A stretch of 64,000 nt of DNA from Bacteroidales bacterium (GCA_021648725.1 JAKISF010000012.1:20261-84260); one strand, 5' to 3'. Shown: positions 10,087-19,477, counted from the first letter of the stretch. The notes: generated by a model from the letters alone, not told the origin. Made by a program: numbers and translations.

Positions 10087-10446
10087 TTATTTAACTTCAA
10101 AAGAAATCAGGTGTTCATGATAATATTCTTTTTCACTTTCTCCTGCTTCGTAGTAGGTGCCTATTTCCCATGTAACTTCTAACAGTTGCCCCTTATATTT
10201 TCCATCAATAGGGTCGTTATGATATAATGTTACTGTATCGCCCGCTTCTGTTTCAAAAACACTATATGCATAATCATAATTATCGTCAAATTCGATAAAC
10301 TTCAGCACATTTGTGTACTTTTCTCCCGGTTTGAGAAGGGTATTATCAGGTGCTATTTTAGAAGAAAATCCATCTTCATCAACTTGTGCCGCACAAAAAC
10401 TTGCTGATAATAAGGTGATTATGTTTATTAATACAAGTTTTTTCAT
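10087..10446 (-). CDS. Small secreted protein of unknown function
   Basis: The 119-residue protein begins with a clear signal peptide (MKKLVLINIITLLSASFCAA, cleavage likely near AAQ). The remaining 95 or so residues are acidic and rich in aromatic residues (EFDDNYDYAYSVFE), suggesting a small beta-rich periplasmic or exported domain. I do not recognise the family. It is convergent with the anti-sigma gene (35-base gap) and sits downstream of yggS on the same strand, about 108 bases away, so co-transcription is possible but not shown. Confidence 0.7.
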   Translation of the reverse strand: MKKLVLINIITLLSASFCAAQVDEDGFSSKIAPDNTLLKPGEKYTNVLKFIEFDDNYDYAYSVFETEAGDTVTLYHNDPIDGKYKGQLLEVTWEIGTYYEAGESEKEYYHEHLISFEVK

Positions 10447-10554
10447 TGTTCAAGATTTAAGAATTATATTACCAAGTTCTTATTTTTTTTTGAATAATCC
10501 AAAAAGTGGCCTCGGAAAATGCAAATAAAGAAATGAAAACCGGCAAAAAAATAA

Positions 10555-11223
10555 TCAATAATTTCTTGCACCGAAAATTGTACTTCCGATTCTTACTATT
10601 GTTGAACCTGCTTCAATTGCAATTTCATAATCTCCCGACATCCCCGTTGAAATCTCTGTAAAACTCTCTTTATCAGAAAAATATTTTGCTTTAATATTCT
10701 TAAATAAATTCTTTAAAAACTTAAATTCTTTTTTTATTTGCGATTTGTCTTTTGTATAAGTTGCCATTCCCATTAAACCGGAAATTTTTACATTTTGCAA
10801 TTTGTCAAATTCCGGGTTTTCTAATATTTGCTCAACTTCATCTTTGTTTAAACCGAATTTAGTATCTTCTTCCGCAATGTGTATTTGCAGCAAACAATTT
10901 ATTGTTCTGTTATTTTTTTTTGCTTCCTCATTAATCTTCTTCAATAACCTTAAACTGTCAACAGCATGGATTAAAGAAACAAACGGAGCTATAAATTTCA
11001 CTTTATTTCTTTGCAAATGACCTATAAAATGCCATTCGATATCTTTCGGCAATCTTTCATATTTTTCCGTTAAATCTTGAACCTTGTTTTCACCGAAAAT
11101 TTTATGCCCGATGTTGTATGCCTGCATTATATCTTCATTCGGTTTTGTTTTTGAAACCGCAACAAGTTTCACATTATCAGGTATTTGCGATTTTATTTTT
11201 TTAATGTTTGATTGTATGCTCAT
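10555..11223 (-). CDS. yggS: YggS/PLPBP-family pyridoxal-phosphate homeostasis protein
   Basis: This cytosolic alanine-racemase-fold protein binds PLP and buffers vitamin B6 and amino-acid pools; no catalytic activity is established for the family. Diagnostic motifs are VAVSKTKP (PLP lysine), IFGENKVQDL, WHFIGHLQRNKVK, GLMGMATY, STGMSGDYEIAIEAGSTIVRI and the terminal GSTIFGARNY. From the ATG at 11223 it has 222 residues, the usual length. A longer in-frame start at 11244 exists, but it overlaps a -7 promoter box, so the shorter start is preferred. Confidence in the family is high. Confidence 0.95.
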   Translation of the reverse strand: MSIQSNIKKIKSQIPDNVKLVAVSKTKPNEDIMQAYNIGHKIFGENKVQDLTEKYERLPKDIEWHFIGHLQRNKVKFIAPFVSLIHAVDSLRLLKKINEEAKKNNRTINCLLQIHIAEEDTKFGLNKDEVEQILENPEFDKLQNVKISGLMGMATYTKDKSQIKKEFKFLKNLFKNIKAKYFSDKESFTEISTGMSGDYEIAIEAGSTIVRIGSTIFGARNY

Positions 11224-11243
11224 TATTAACTTGTTTGAACACA

Positions 11244-11251
11244 CAAAACTA
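11244..11251 (-). promoter_or_regulatory. -7 promoter box of yggS that decides its start
   Basis: The minus strand reads TAGTTTTG, matching TAnnTTTG. Transcription would begin about 7 bases on, near 11237. That lies downstream of the upstream in-frame ATG at 11244, which therefore could not be in the message. Confidence 0.5.
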
Positions 11252-11285
11252 TAAATAATAAAGTATCATTAAAACTTAATACTTC

Positions 11286-11293
11286 TAAATTTG
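11286..11293 (+). promoter_or_regulatory. -7 promoter box of the DUF438-PagL-GIN operon
   Basis: TAAATTTG matches TAnnTTTG and ends 38 bases before the ATG at 11332. No good -33 TTTG lies at the right distance. Confidence 0.45.
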
Positions 11294-11331
11294 AGAATCC
11301 TGCAATTTATTTTAATTTTGAGAAAAAAAAC

Positions 11332-12552
11332 ATGTCTGAGTTTATTAATAATATTGCTGTAAGAAGAGAAGAATTAATTGCTTTTTCAGTAGGAATAATT
11401 AACGGCGGAAAACGAAAAGATTACATAAAACGCTATCAAACAGCAATTGATAATTTAACAGCCGAAGATGTTATTTTTGTTACCGATAAGTTAATTGAAA
11501 AATACAATGTTGAAATTGTAAAGGAAAACATCGGTAAAATTTTGAATATTTTTTATGAACCCCTTAAAAAATTGAAAAGAACTGAAATTGAAGGAAACAG
11601 CTTTTTATATTTTCTTGAAAAGGAAAACAGAGAAGCCGAAAAGATTTTAAAAAATATTAAAGAACTTCTGAAAAAGATAAATAAAAGCCCGAATGCTTTA
11701 TCTGAAACAAAAGAACAACTAAAATCATATTTTGTTAAATTTCAGGAATTTGAGAAGCATTACTCTAAAAAAGAAAATATATTTTTCTCGTATTTTGAAA
11801 AAAAATACGAAAACCATACTTGTCTAAAAGTAATGTGGGCTTTCCATGATGAAATTCGTGACAGCATAAATAAAAATATTGAAATATTAGAAGGCAAAAA
11901 ACCTGATTTGAAATTGCTAAACAAAGAAACCGGAAGATTTTTCTTTGCGGTTATTCCTGTTATTTTCAGAGAAGAACATATTTTGCATCCCTTTGCTCTT
12001 GAACTTTTCAGCAAAAAAGAATTTAACGAAATGCTGTTGCAAAGTTTTGAAATTGGTTTTGCATTTATAAAAACTCCCGAAAAACCTGATATTATAGTTA
12101 AAGAAGAAATACAAACAACTGATTATTCAAAATTAGGAAATCTTTTTGCCGATTTAGAGACAGGAATATTAAGTCATGAGCAAATAAAAATGATGATTAA
12201 TCATTTGCCGGTTGATATTACTTTTGTTGATGAGGATGATACTGTTCGTTTTTTTTCAAATCCGAAACATCGTTTTTTTACACGTTCAAAAGCAATAATC
12301 GGCAGAACGGTTCAAAATTGTCATCCGCACGAAAGTGTTCATATTGTTGATGAAATTGTTGATTCTTTTAAAACCGGAAAAAAAGATAAAGCAAGATTTT
12401 GGATTCAAATGAAAGGACGATTTATTTTAATCGAATATTATGCACTAAGAAATAATAAAGGAGAATACAAAGGTACAATTGAAGTAAGTCAGGATATTAC
12501 CGAATTAAGACAGCTGAAAGGAGAACAACGTTTATTAGATTGGAAGAAATAG
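11332..12552 (+). CDS. DUF438 - hemerythrin-like - PAS protein
   Basis: The 406-residue soluble protein has three parts. Residues 1-85 match the DUF438 helical domain. Residues about 95-200 form a hemerythrin-like helical bundle with FQEFEKHYSKKENIFFSYFE and VMWAFHDEIRD, which resemble its metal-ligand helices. Residues about 280-395 form a PAS domain (LPVDITFVDEDDTVRFF through TIEVSQDITELRQL). The family is known by architecture; a redox, oxygen or NO-sensing role is inferred from hemerythrin plus PAS. It lacks any output domain. It leads a tight operon: the next gene starts 3 bases after its stop. Confidence 0.85.
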   Translation: MSEFINNIAVRREELIAFSVGIINGGKRKDYIKRYQTAIDNLTAEDVIFVTDKLIEKYNVEIVKENIGKILNIFYEPLKKLKRTEIEGNSFLYFLEKENREAEKILKNIKELLKKINKSPNALSETKEQLKSYFVKFQEFEKHYSKKENIFFSYFEKKYENHTCLKVMWAFHDEIRDSINKNIEILEGKKPDLKLLNKETGRFFFAVIPVIFREEHILHPFALELFSKKEFNEMLLQSFEIGFAFIKTPEKPDIIVKEEIQTTDYSKLGNLFADLETGILSHEQIKMMINHLPVDITFVDEDDTVRFFSNPKHRFFTRSKAIIGRTVQNCHPHESVHIVDEIVDSFKTGKKDKARFWIQMKGRFILIEYYALRNNKGEYKGTIEVSQDITELRQLKGEQRLLDWKK

Positions 12553-12555
12553 TTT

Positions 12556-13665
12556 GTGAAAAAGACCTCAAAACATATTATAAAAATTCTGGTAATAACT
12601 TTTTTGCTGTTTCCAAAAGCAAGTTTTTCTCAAAATACTTTTTTTAACGATTCTCATATCCGAATTAATTATTTGCATGGTTTCTTATTGCCTGAATACG
12701 GCTTTGTTTCTTATTTAACAAATAACAATATAACTGCCTTTGAATTTGATGTTTACAAAGAACTTTACGGTAATAAACTTTGGCAAAGAGTTTATAAATA
12801 TCCTTCAATAGGAATATCTTTTATACACACAAGTTTGGGAAATGATGATGTTTTCGGAAATGCAACTGCCGTAAATCCTTACATCAGATTTAATCTGTTA
12901 AATAAGCAAAAAATTAAAATTGAATATAATTTAGGCGTAGGATTAACTTATGTAAGTAAAAAGTTTGATTTTGATTCAAATTATAAAAATATTGCAGTCG
13001 GTTCGCATTTTAATATTTGGCTTAATACCGAACTTACTGCTTCATACTTAATTTATAAAAATATTTCATTGACGGCGGGAACGGTTTTTAATCATCTTTC
13101 AAATGCAAATTTGGAAGAACCCAATATTGGTCTTAATTTGTGGGATTTTATGCTGGGAATTGATGCTCAGATAGGAAAATCAACTGAGAAAAATGTTGAG
13201 CCGGTGCCTGTTTTTAAAGATAAAAACCAATTTGCATTTATTCTTGCCGGAGCAAATAAACATACACGCCGTTTTGCAGAAAAAACATATTTTGCCGCTT
13301 CCTTATCTTTCGAATATAAACGAATTTTAGGGCATAAAGTAAGTTTAGGAAGCGGTGCAGATTTATTCTATGATTCTTCCGTACCCGATGAAATGTTTAA
13401 AGAAGAAATTACGAATATTAAAGATTTATATAAATACAAAACCGGAATCCATTTTTCGCAAGAATTATTAATCGGGAAACTATCATTAGGAATTCAAGAA
13501 GGTTTCTATATTTTGCTGACCGATAAATTAAATCATCACAAAATGTATAACAGAGGAATTATCAGATATAAAATTTCAGATCATTTCTTTGTTAATATGG
13601 CAATGAAATCAAATATCGTAGTTTTGGATGTTATGGAAATAGGACTGGGTTATTATTGGAATTAA
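12556..13665 (+). CDS. PagL-like acyloxyacyl hydrolase / lipid A 3-O-deacylase family outer-membrane protein
   Basis: It probably trims or modifies lipid A in the outer membrane. The GTG start at 12556 is followed by a signal peptide ending SFSQ. The N-terminal half (about 30-215) has alternating beta strands and the PagL active-site motif FNHLSNA (His and Ser of the family triad), preceded by VAVGSHF-type barrel strands. The C-terminal half (about 220-369) is a second beta-rich region ending in the aromatic pattern IGLGYYWN, typical of an outer-membrane strand. Two-part proteins of about 370 residues are common in Bacteroidota. It sits between the DUF438 and GIN genes with gaps of 3 and 1 bases. 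Confidence 0.8.
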   Translation: MKKTSKHIIKILVITFLLFPKASFSQNTFFNDSHIRINYLHGFLLPEYGFVSYLTNNNITAFEFDVYKELYGNKLWQRVYKYPSIGISFIHTSLGNDDVFGNATAVNPYIRFNLLNKQKIKIEYNLGVGLTYVSKKFDFDSNYKNIAVGSHFNIWLNTELTASYLIYKNISLTAGTVFNHLSNANLEEPNIGLNLWDFMLGIDAQIGKSTEKNVEPVPVFKDKNQFAFILAGANKHTRRFAEKTYFAASLSFEYKRILGHKVSLGSGADLFYDSSVPDEMFKEEITNIKDLYKYKTGIHFSQELLIGKLSLGIQEGFYILLTDKLNHHKMYNRGIIRYKISDHFFVNMAMKSNIVVLDVMEIGLGYYWN

Positions 13666-13666
13666 A

Positions 13667-14413
13667 ATGAAATGTTTTTTGTACATATTGCTCATAATCA
13701 GCTTGTTATTTTCTTGCAGGAAAGCAGATGATTGCTTAAGCAATGCAGGAAAAGAAATTGTTGTTGAAAGTTCTCTTAATGAGTTTGATACATTATTCGT
13801 AAATGACATTTTTACAATTTATTTAATACAAGATACATTTAATCAAATTCGAATTGAAGGCTATGAAAATTTTGTAAACTCAACAACTTTTGAAGTTAAA
13901 GATAATTCGTTGTTTTTGCAAAATGAACATAAATGTAAATTCTCAAAACCGAATAAGAAAGATATTTTTGTTTTTATTACGATTAACGAAATAAGCAGAA
14001 TTCGTTTAAATGAGGCATCAAAAGTTATATCTGAAACAGAACTTAATAACGACAGTGAAATCGGGCTGATAATAAATTCAAAATATAACGAAGCTGATTT
14101 GAATTTAAATTGCAAAACATTTTATTATTGGAATACACATTTAAACGGAGGAAAAATAAATTTAAAAGGCAAGGTTGAGAACTTAAGATTATGGAACACA
14201 AGTTTAGGAAGTGTAGATGCAAGCAATCTTTCGGCAAAAAATGTTCTGGTTGATACTGATTCAAAAGCAGATTGTAAAGTTGTCGCAAACAGTAAATTAG
14301 ATTGTACAATCAAAGGACAAGGAAATGTTTATTATTCCGGAAATCCCGATATAATTATTTTGAATGATACTGTTTCAACAGGTAAGTTAATTTATTCCGA
14401 AAAAAAGGATTAA
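13667..14413 (+). CDS. GIN-domain (DUF2807) lipoprotein
   Basis: The 248-residue protein has a lipoprotein signal peptide with lipobox LLFSC near residue 17. It then has the repetitive beta-strand ladder of the head-GIN (DUF2807) domain, including NDIFTIYLIQD, KDNSLFLQN, ISRIRLNEASKV and IKGQGNVYYSGNPD. These domains are widespread in Bacteroidota envelopes and are predicted to form right-handed beta structures; no biochemical role is established. It begins one base after the PagL-like gene, ending the operon. Its TAA stop overlaps the stop of the convergent repeat-protein gene. Confidence 0.85.
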   Translation: MKCFLYILLIISLLFSCRKADDCLSNAGKEIVVESSLNEFDTLFVNDIFTIYLIQDTFNQIRIEGYENFVNSTTFEVKDNSLFLQNEHKCKFSKPNKKDIFVFITINEISRIRLNEASKVISETELNNDSEIGLIINSKYNEADLNLNCKTFYYWNTHLNGGKINLKGKVENLRLWNTSLGSVDASNLSAKNVLVDTDSKADCKVVANSKLDCTIKGQGNVYYSGNPDIIILNDTVSTGKLIYSEKKD

Positions 14414-14757
14414 TACATCAAATGTTTTTTCGATGAACTTCTCCAACCGGCATCACTTTTATAATCGCTGAACCAAATTTTTATATCTGCATCACTCTTA
14501 TAATCAACAAAATATACCTTTTTGTCAGCATCACTTTTGTATTTTACGAAAAACCATTTTCCGTCATTGCCCGAAGCATCACTTTTATAACTGCATTTAT
14601 AAACAACTAAATCAGCATCACTTTTGTAGTCGGTTACATAAACTTTTACGTCAGCATCGCTTTTATAATCACAAGAAAATACTTTTTGTGCATTAATATT
14701 TACACCCGAAAAAACAGAAATAAAAATAACGATAATTAAAATTTTAGTTGCTTTCAT
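14410..14757 (-). CDS. Secreted YKSDAD-repeat protein (DUF6150-type)
   Basis: A signal peptide (MKATKILIIVIFISVFSGV, cleaved near NAQ) precedes about 90 residues built almost entirely of six copies of a 13-18 residue unit. Each unit centres on Y-K-S-D-A (DYKSDADVKVY, DYKSDADLVVY, SYKSDAS, KYKSDADKKVY, DYKSDADIKIW, DYKSDAG). The pattern matches a Bacteroidota family I recall as DUF6150; the name is from memory. The spacing suggests a small beta-solenoid or stacked hairpins with a regular Asp ladder. Function is unknown. The gene has its own -7 box and is convergent with the GIN gene, sharing stop-codon bases. Confidence 0.75.
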   Translation of the reverse strand: MKATKILIIVIFISVFSGVNINAQKVFSCDYKSDADVKVYVTDYKSDADLVVYKCSYKSDASGNDGKWFFVKYKSDADKKVYFVDYKSDADIKIWFSDYKSDAGWRSSSKKHLMY

Positions 14758-14783
14758 AATTTTAAAATTTGGTTAATTTATTC

Positions 14784-14791
14784 CAAAGATA
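14784..14791 (-). promoter_or_regulatory. -7 promoter box of the YKSDAD-repeat gene
   Basis: The minus strand reads TATCTTTG, matching TAnnTTTG, and ends 27 bases before the ATG at 14757. It nearly abuts the stop of the upstream kinase-RapZ gene (14795), so the repeat gene is probably transcribed separately. Confidence 0.5.
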
Positions 14792-14794
14792 ATA

Positions 14795-16216
14795 TTAAAA
14801 TCCTTCGGTGTGAATAATTTCAACATTAATATTAAAATTTTCTTTTAAAAATAAAGCAGTTTTCTCAGCAAAATAAACAGAACGATGTTGCCCTCCGGTA
14901 CATCCGAAATTAATTGCTAAATTTTTGAAACTTCTTGATTGGTAGTTTTTTACCGAAGCAGAAACAATTTGCTTTACAGCTTTAAAGAAGTTATGAGTTT
15001 CCTGCAAATTTTCTAAAAAGTCAACAAGCTTTTTATCTTTTCCGCAAAGTTTTTTGTATTTTTCAATTCTGCCAGGATTATCAATAAACCTGCAGTCAAA
15101 AACATGTCCGCCGCCGTTGCCGGTATTATCATAAGGGATTCCTCTTTTGTATGAAAAACTTTTTACAGTTACTTTTAGTTTGTCATTTTGTTTTATGTTG
15201 TTTAATTTTTCAGAAACGGTCAATTCTGTTAAAACTCGTTTTAATTCAGGTAAATTATTAAGTATTTCAACAGTTTTAATAATTTTTTTTAAACTTTTTA
15301 ATCTCGGAGGAATGCTGTCAATATAATGTTGTTTTTTTTCAAATAAACCTCTGTAACCGTAAGTTCCCATTGCTTGCAATATTCTTATCAAAATATATGC
15401 TCGGTATAGTTCTTTGAATTTTTTTCGGTCAATTTTAATTAATTTTTCAACACAATCAATATAATAGTTCAACAATTCAGTTTTGACACCTTTCGGAATA
15501 TCAGCTTTTGCTTCATACAACATCGAAGCAATATCATATTGCAAAGCACCCTTTCTACCTCCCTGATAATCAATAAAATAAACGTCATTGTCCTTAATCA
15601 TTATATTTAATGACTTAAAATCACGGTATAGAAAAAAACTTGTGTCGCCGGTCAATAAATACTCTGTTAATTTATTAAAATCATCTTCCAATAATTGCTC
15701 GTCAAATTTAACATCCGAAAATTTGAGGAAATTATATTTAAAATAGTTTAAATCCCACATTATTGATTGCTTATCAAAAGCAGCACGAGGATAGCAAATC
15801 GAAAAATCTAAATTCTTACTTCCGTTAATTTGAAGTTCGGTAAGTTGTTTTATCGATTTTTTGTACAGATTAATTACTTCTTCAGGAAAAATATCTCCTT
15901 TTCTTAACTTTTGTGAAAAATCAAATAAAGATACATCTCCCAAATCTTCTTGTAAATAGATGTGATTATTAAGTTCTTTTGCATATATCTTCGGAACATT
16001 AATGCCGTTTTTCAAAAATACTTCTGACATATTTATGAAGGCAATGTTCTCTTTTTTGTCGGTATTGTATGTTGCAATTACCGAACGTTCTTTACTTTTT
16101 ATTCTGTAGTACAATCTTGAAGAACCTGAAATCGGTAATTTTTTGACAGATGTCGGCAGCTCATTAAATGTATTATTAAATAAATCTTTAATATTTTGTA
16201 TTGAGTTCTTCTGCAT
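14795..16216 (-). CDS. APH/AmgK-like sugar kinase fused to a RapZ C-terminal domain
   Basis: The N-terminal 330 or so residues form an aminoglycoside-phosphotransferase-fold kinase. The catalytic loop is FFLYRDFKSLNIM (Asp199), followed by the Mg-binding FIDYQGGRKG. This is the variant loop of AmgK-type N-acetylmuramate kinases, used in peptidoglycan recycling. Residues about 345-473 match the C-terminal domain of RapZ, the sugar-nucleotide-linked RNase adapter, including GGHVFDCRFIDNPGR and FGCTGGQHRSVYFAE (Cys439). The RapZ P-loop domain is absent and replaced by the kinase. Such fusions occur in Bacteroidota. Coupling of cell-wall sugar sensing to phosphorylation is an inference. The gene is monocistronic, with a -7 box just upstream. 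Confidence 0.85.
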   Translation of the reverse strand: MQKNSIQNIKDLFNNTFNELPTSVKKLPISGSSRLYYRIKSKERSVIATYNTDKKENIAFINMSEVFLKNGINVPKIYAKELNNHIYLQEDLGDVSLFDFSQKLRKGDIFPEEVINLYKKSIKQLTELQINGSKNLDFSICYPRAAFDKQSIMWDLNYFKYNFLKFSDVKFDEQLLEDDFNKLTEYLLTGDTSFFLYRDFKSLNIMIKDNDVYFIDYQGGRKGALQYDIASMLYEAKADIPKGVKTELLNYYIDCVEKLIKIDRKKFKELYRAYILIRILQAMGTYGYRGLFEKKQHYIDSIPPRLKSLKKIIKTVEILNNLPELKRVLTELTVSEKLNNIKQNDKLKVTVKSFSYKRGIPYDNTGNGGGHVFDCRFIDNPGRIEKYKKLCGKDKKLVDFLENLQETHNFFKAVKQIVSASVKNYQSRSFKNLAINFGCTGGQHRSVYFAEKTALFLKENFNINVEIIHTEGF

Positions 16217-16233
16217 ATTTATTTTTTAGAATT

Positions 16234-16241
16234 CAAAAATA
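16234..16241 (-). promoter_or_regulatory. -7 promoter box of the kinase-RapZ gene
   Basis: The minus strand reads TATTTTTG, matching TAnnTTTG, 18 bases upstream of the ATG at 16216. Confidence 0.4.
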
Positions 16242-16302
16242 CAAAAAAGTATTGCATAAGTTTAAGTAACCGGTGTATATTTTAACACAAGTTTATTTTT
16301 TA

Positions 16303-16310
16303 TATATTTG
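16303..16310 (+). promoter_or_regulatory. -7 promoter box of the T9SS beta-helix gene
   Basis: TATATTTG matches TAnnTTTG and ends 20 bases before the ATG at 16331. Confidence 0.5.
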
Positions 16311-16330
16311 CCTGACTAAAGTTAATTAAT

Positions 16331-17752
16331 ATGAATAAACTATTTACTTTTTTATTTGCGGTTTTAGTTTCCGCAAATATTATCGCACAAACAAATGTAA
16401 GCGGAAATCAATCGGGAACATGGACAGCAGCAAATTCACCTTACAATGTTACGGGAGAAATAACAGTACTTGCAGGTGAAGTTTTAACAATTGAACCCGG
16501 TGTTGAAGTTAATTTTCAAGGATATTATAAGTTTAATATATTCGGGAACTTGCAAGCAATAGGAACCGAAACAGACAGTATATTTTTTACGACGGATAAT
16601 CAAGCAACAGGCTGGGGAGGAATTAGAGTTGATGTTGCAGATATTAATGACGTTATAAATTTAACTTATTGCAGAATTGAATACGGTAAAAGTGCTGCAA
16701 CAGATTATCCTGATATTCACGGCGGCGGTTTAGCTTTGTTTAGCTCAGATGCAGTAATTTCTCATTGTGTTTTTGCCGATAATGATGCAACAGGCAATGA
16801 TAACGGAATGGGAGGTGCAATATATGCGATTAATACCGGAAATCTCAGCGGAGTTTCTGCTACTTCAATCAGCGATACAAAATTTATAAGAAACCATTGC
16901 TACGGAGAAGGCGGAGCAATTAAATTTACTTCTGACGGAAATACCGAAATAACAAATTGCGAATTTATCGGAAATGATTGTCTTTACGGCGGCGGAGCAA
17001 TTTCATTTTATTCTGTTGTAGGCACAAAAATGATTAGATGTCTTTTTGCCGACAACTATACAATGTATTCAAACGGCGGAGCAGTTCATATGCTTGGTTT
17101 TAGCAACACTTTATTTTTTAAAAATTGTACAATTACCGGAAATCAGGCTGTAACCGGTGACGGCGGCGGTGTTTATATCGTTAACGGAGTTATTGATTTT
17201 GTAAATTGTATTGCATACAATAATTCTGCGATGTACGGAGGAACACAAGGAGATAATATATATGTAACTCCTGACGGTTCAACAGCAACAATAAATTACT
17301 GTAACTTAATAATGCCGGAATACGGAAGCTCCGGAGCAAATAATATTAATGTTAATCCTTTATTTGTTGATGCAAATAACGGAAACTTTCATCTTCAAGA
17401 AATTTCTGAATGTATTGATGCCGGTACTGATATTGGTTTTTCGTATGAAGGAGATGCTCCGGATATGGGTTGTTTTGAATACGGTGTTCCGAATAATGTA
17501 AATAAAAACGATATCTATGATTTTATTGTTTATCCAAACCCGGCAAAAGACTATTTTACAATTCAAAATATAAAAAATGCAGAATACCTATTGCTTTTTG
17601 ATATTTCCGGTAAAGTTATTTTAAGCCGAGGATTGTTTAAAATGAATAAAGTAAGAATTAACACTTCCGATTTTAAAAGAGGTATTTATTTTATAAATAT
17701 ATTTTTAGAAAACAATAAAATAGAAAGCAATAAAATAGTTTTATCAAAATAG
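16331..17752 (+). CDS. T9SS-exported parallel beta-helix protein
   Basis: The 473-residue protein has a signal peptide (cleavage after NIIAQ) and then an Ig-like or jelly-roll stretch. Residues about 50-380 form a right-handed beta-helix with Gly-rich turns such as HGGGLALFSS, MGGAIYAI, GEGGAIKF, YGGGAISFY and DGGGVYIVNG. It ends in a type A sorting domain (about 395-473: YPNPAKDYF, FDISGKVILS, GIYFINIF, NKIVLSK). T9SS passengers of this type are surface-attached or released; beta-helices often bind or cleave polysaccharides, but no catalytic residues are identifiable. It shares a bidirectional terminator with pckA. Confidence 0.9.
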   Translation: MNKLFTFLFAVLVSANIIAQTNVSGNQSGTWTAANSPYNVTGEITVLAGEVLTIEPGVEVNFQGYYKFNIFGNLQAIGTETDSIFFTTDNQATGWGGIRVDVADINDVINLTYCRIEYGKSAATDYPDIHGGGLALFSSDAVISHCVFADNDATGNDNGMGGAIYAINTGNLSGVSATSISDTKFIRNHCYGEGGAIKFTSDGNTEITNCEFIGNDCLYGGGAISFYSVVGTKMIRCLFADNYTMYSNGGAVHMLGFSNTLFFKNCTITGNQAVTGDGGGVYIVNGVIDFVNCIAYNNSAMYGGTQGDNIYVTPDGSTATINYCNLIMPEYGSSGANNINVNPLFVDANNGNFHLQEISECIDAGTDIGFSYEGDAPDMGCFEYGVPNNVNKNDIYDFIVYPNPAKDYFTIQNIKNAEYLLLFDISGKVILSRGLFKMNKVRINTSDFKRGIYFINIFLENNKIESNKIVLSK

Positions 17753-17813
17753 CCTAAATTATATTATTGTGAATTTTTTTAAAATAATTAAAAAATAATT
17801 TTGCAGATTAAAT

Positions 17814-17843
17814 AAAAAAGCTCTGAAATTTCAGAGCTTTTTT
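17814..17843. terminator. Bidirectional Rho-independent terminator
   Basis: A perfect 30-base palindrome: a 15-base arm of A6 plus GCTCTGAAA, followed by its exact complement ending in T6. It lies between the convergent stops of the T9SS beta-helix gene (17752) and pckA (17861) and can serve both. Confidence 0.9.
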
Positions 17844-17860
17844 ATTTGACTATGTATTAT

Positions 17861-19477
17861 TTATATTTGTGGACCTGCTGCAACTAACTTTTTTGCGTCT
17901 TCACTATCTGTAAAGAATTCAAAATTATCAATAAATCGTTGTCCCAAATCCATTGCTGCTGCATCCCAGTCTTTTGCATCTCTCCATAAATTTCTGGGGT
18001 TAAGCAATTTGTTGTCAACATTATTTATTGCTTTCGGAATTGCCAAATTGAATATAGGCAGATTTTCAAATTCTGCATTATCTAATGAGCCGTCAAGAAT
18101 CGCATTAATAATTGCACGAGTTGACGGAAGGTCAATTCGTTTTCCTGTTCCGTATGCACCGCCTATCCATCCGGTATTTACGAGGTAACCGGTTGCTCCG
18201 TTCATTTCCATTTTTCTGATTAATTCTTCTGCATATTTTGTAGGGTCAAGCAATAAGAAAGCAGCACCAAAACAAGCAGAAAATGAAGGAACAGGTTCTG
18301 TAATACCTCTTTCAGTACCGGCAACTTTAGCAGTATATCCGCTTATAAAATGATATTTAACTTGGTCAGGTGTTAATTTAGATACAGGAGGTAATACACC
18401 GAATGCATCTGCAGTTAAGAAAATAACTTTTTTTGCATGTCCTGCTTTTGAAACAGGTTTAACAATATTATCAATATGATATATCGGGTATGAAACACGT
18501 GTATTTTTAGTTTTTGAAGTATCTGCAAAATCAATTACACCGTTTTTATCAAAACCTACATTTTCTAATAAAGCATCTCGTTTAATGGCTTTATAGATAT
18601 CAGGTTCTTTTTCCGGATCTAAATCAATAGTTTTTGCATAGCAACCGCCTTCAAAGTTAAAAATTCCGTCATCATCCCAACCGTGCTCGTCATCACCGAT
18701 TAAAGCTCTGTCTGGGTCTGCCGATAAAGTTGTTTTACCTGTTCCGGAAAGCCCGAAGAAAATAGCAGTATTTCCGTCTTTCCCGACATTTGCAGAGCAG
18801 TGCATTGCTGCAATTCCTTTAAGAGGAAGATAATAATTCATAACAGAAAAAATTCCTTTTTTCATTTCACCGCCGTACCAGCTTCCGCCGATTACAGCCA
18901 TTTTTTCTTTTAAGTTAAAAGCTGCATATACATCACTGTTAAGACCTTGTGCTTTCCAGTTAGGATTTGAGGTTTTTGATGAGTTAAAGACAACAAAGTC
19001 AGGTTCAAAATTTTCAAGTTCCGATTCTGTAGGGCGTATAAACATATTTTTTACAAAATGTGCTTGCCATGCAACTTCAACAATGAATCTTACTTTTAAT
19101 CTTGTGTTTTCGTTAGCTCCGGCATATCCGTCTTGAACATATAATTTTTTTCCTGATAATTGTTTGATGCTGGTAGCTTTTAAATCTTCCCAAATTTCAG
19201 AAGAAATAGGTTTATTGTCGGAAGCAGGTCTGTGTTCATTTTTCCACCAAATATTACCTTCATTTTCTTCTTCTTTTACAATATATTTATCTTTTGGAGA
19301 ACGACCCGTAAAAATCCCGGTATCAACCGTAACAGCATCTAGGTTAGTTAGATAACCTTTTTCAAATCCTTCCAACTTATCATCTGTTTCATGTTTAAAT
19401 AACTCTTCATACGAAATATTGTGGAAAATTTCTTTTACATCATTGATTCCGTATATACTCAAATCTAATTTTGCCAT
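17861..19477 (-). CDS. pckA: ATP-dependent phosphoenolpyruvate carboxykinase
   Basis: It interconverts oxaloacetate and PEP with ATP/ADP. In fermentative Bacteroidota this often runs toward oxaloacetate and succinate, which is an inference here. The protein of about 538 residues has the kinase P-loop [14 protein letters not shown], the following metal/nucleotide motif [19 protein letters not shown], the substrate loop [11 protein letters not shown], and KNTRVSYPI near the adenine pocket. The ATG at 19477 ([11 protein letters not shown]) gives the conserved N-terminus; an upstream in-frame start at 19513 would add 12 unrelated residues. It stands alone, convergent with the beta-helix gene. Confidence 0.97.
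   Translation of the reverse strand: MAKLDLSIYGINDVKEIFHNISYEELFKHETDDKLEGFEKGYLTNLDAVTVDTGIFTGRSPKDKYIVKEEENEGNIWWKNEHRPASDNKPISSEIWEDLKATSIKQLSGKKLYVQDGYAGANENTRLKVRFIVEVAWQAHFVKNMFIRPTESELENFEPDFVVFNSSKTSNPNWKAQGLNSDVYAAFNLKEKMAVIGGSWYGGEMKKGIFSVMNYYLPLKGIAAMHCSANVGKDGNTAIFFGLSGTGKTTLSADPDRALIGDDEHGWDDDGIFNFEGGCYAKTIDLDPEKEPDIYKAIKRDALLENVGFDKNGVIDFADTSKTKNTRVSYPIYHIDNIVKPVSKAGHAKKVIFLTADAFGVLPPVSKLTPDQVKYHFISGYTAKVAGTERGITEPVPSFSACFGAAFLLLDPTKYAEELIRKMEMNGATGYLVNTGWIGGAYGTGKRIDLPSTRAIINAILDGSLDNAEFENLPIFNLAIPKAINNVDNKLLNPRNLWRDAKDWDAAAMDLGQRFIDNFEFFTDSEDAKKLVAAGPQI

Noticed and set aside
10555..11244. Longer start for yggS at 11244
   Set aside because: The upstream ATG overlaps the predicted -7 box and would precede the transcript start; the shorter start gives the family N-terminus.
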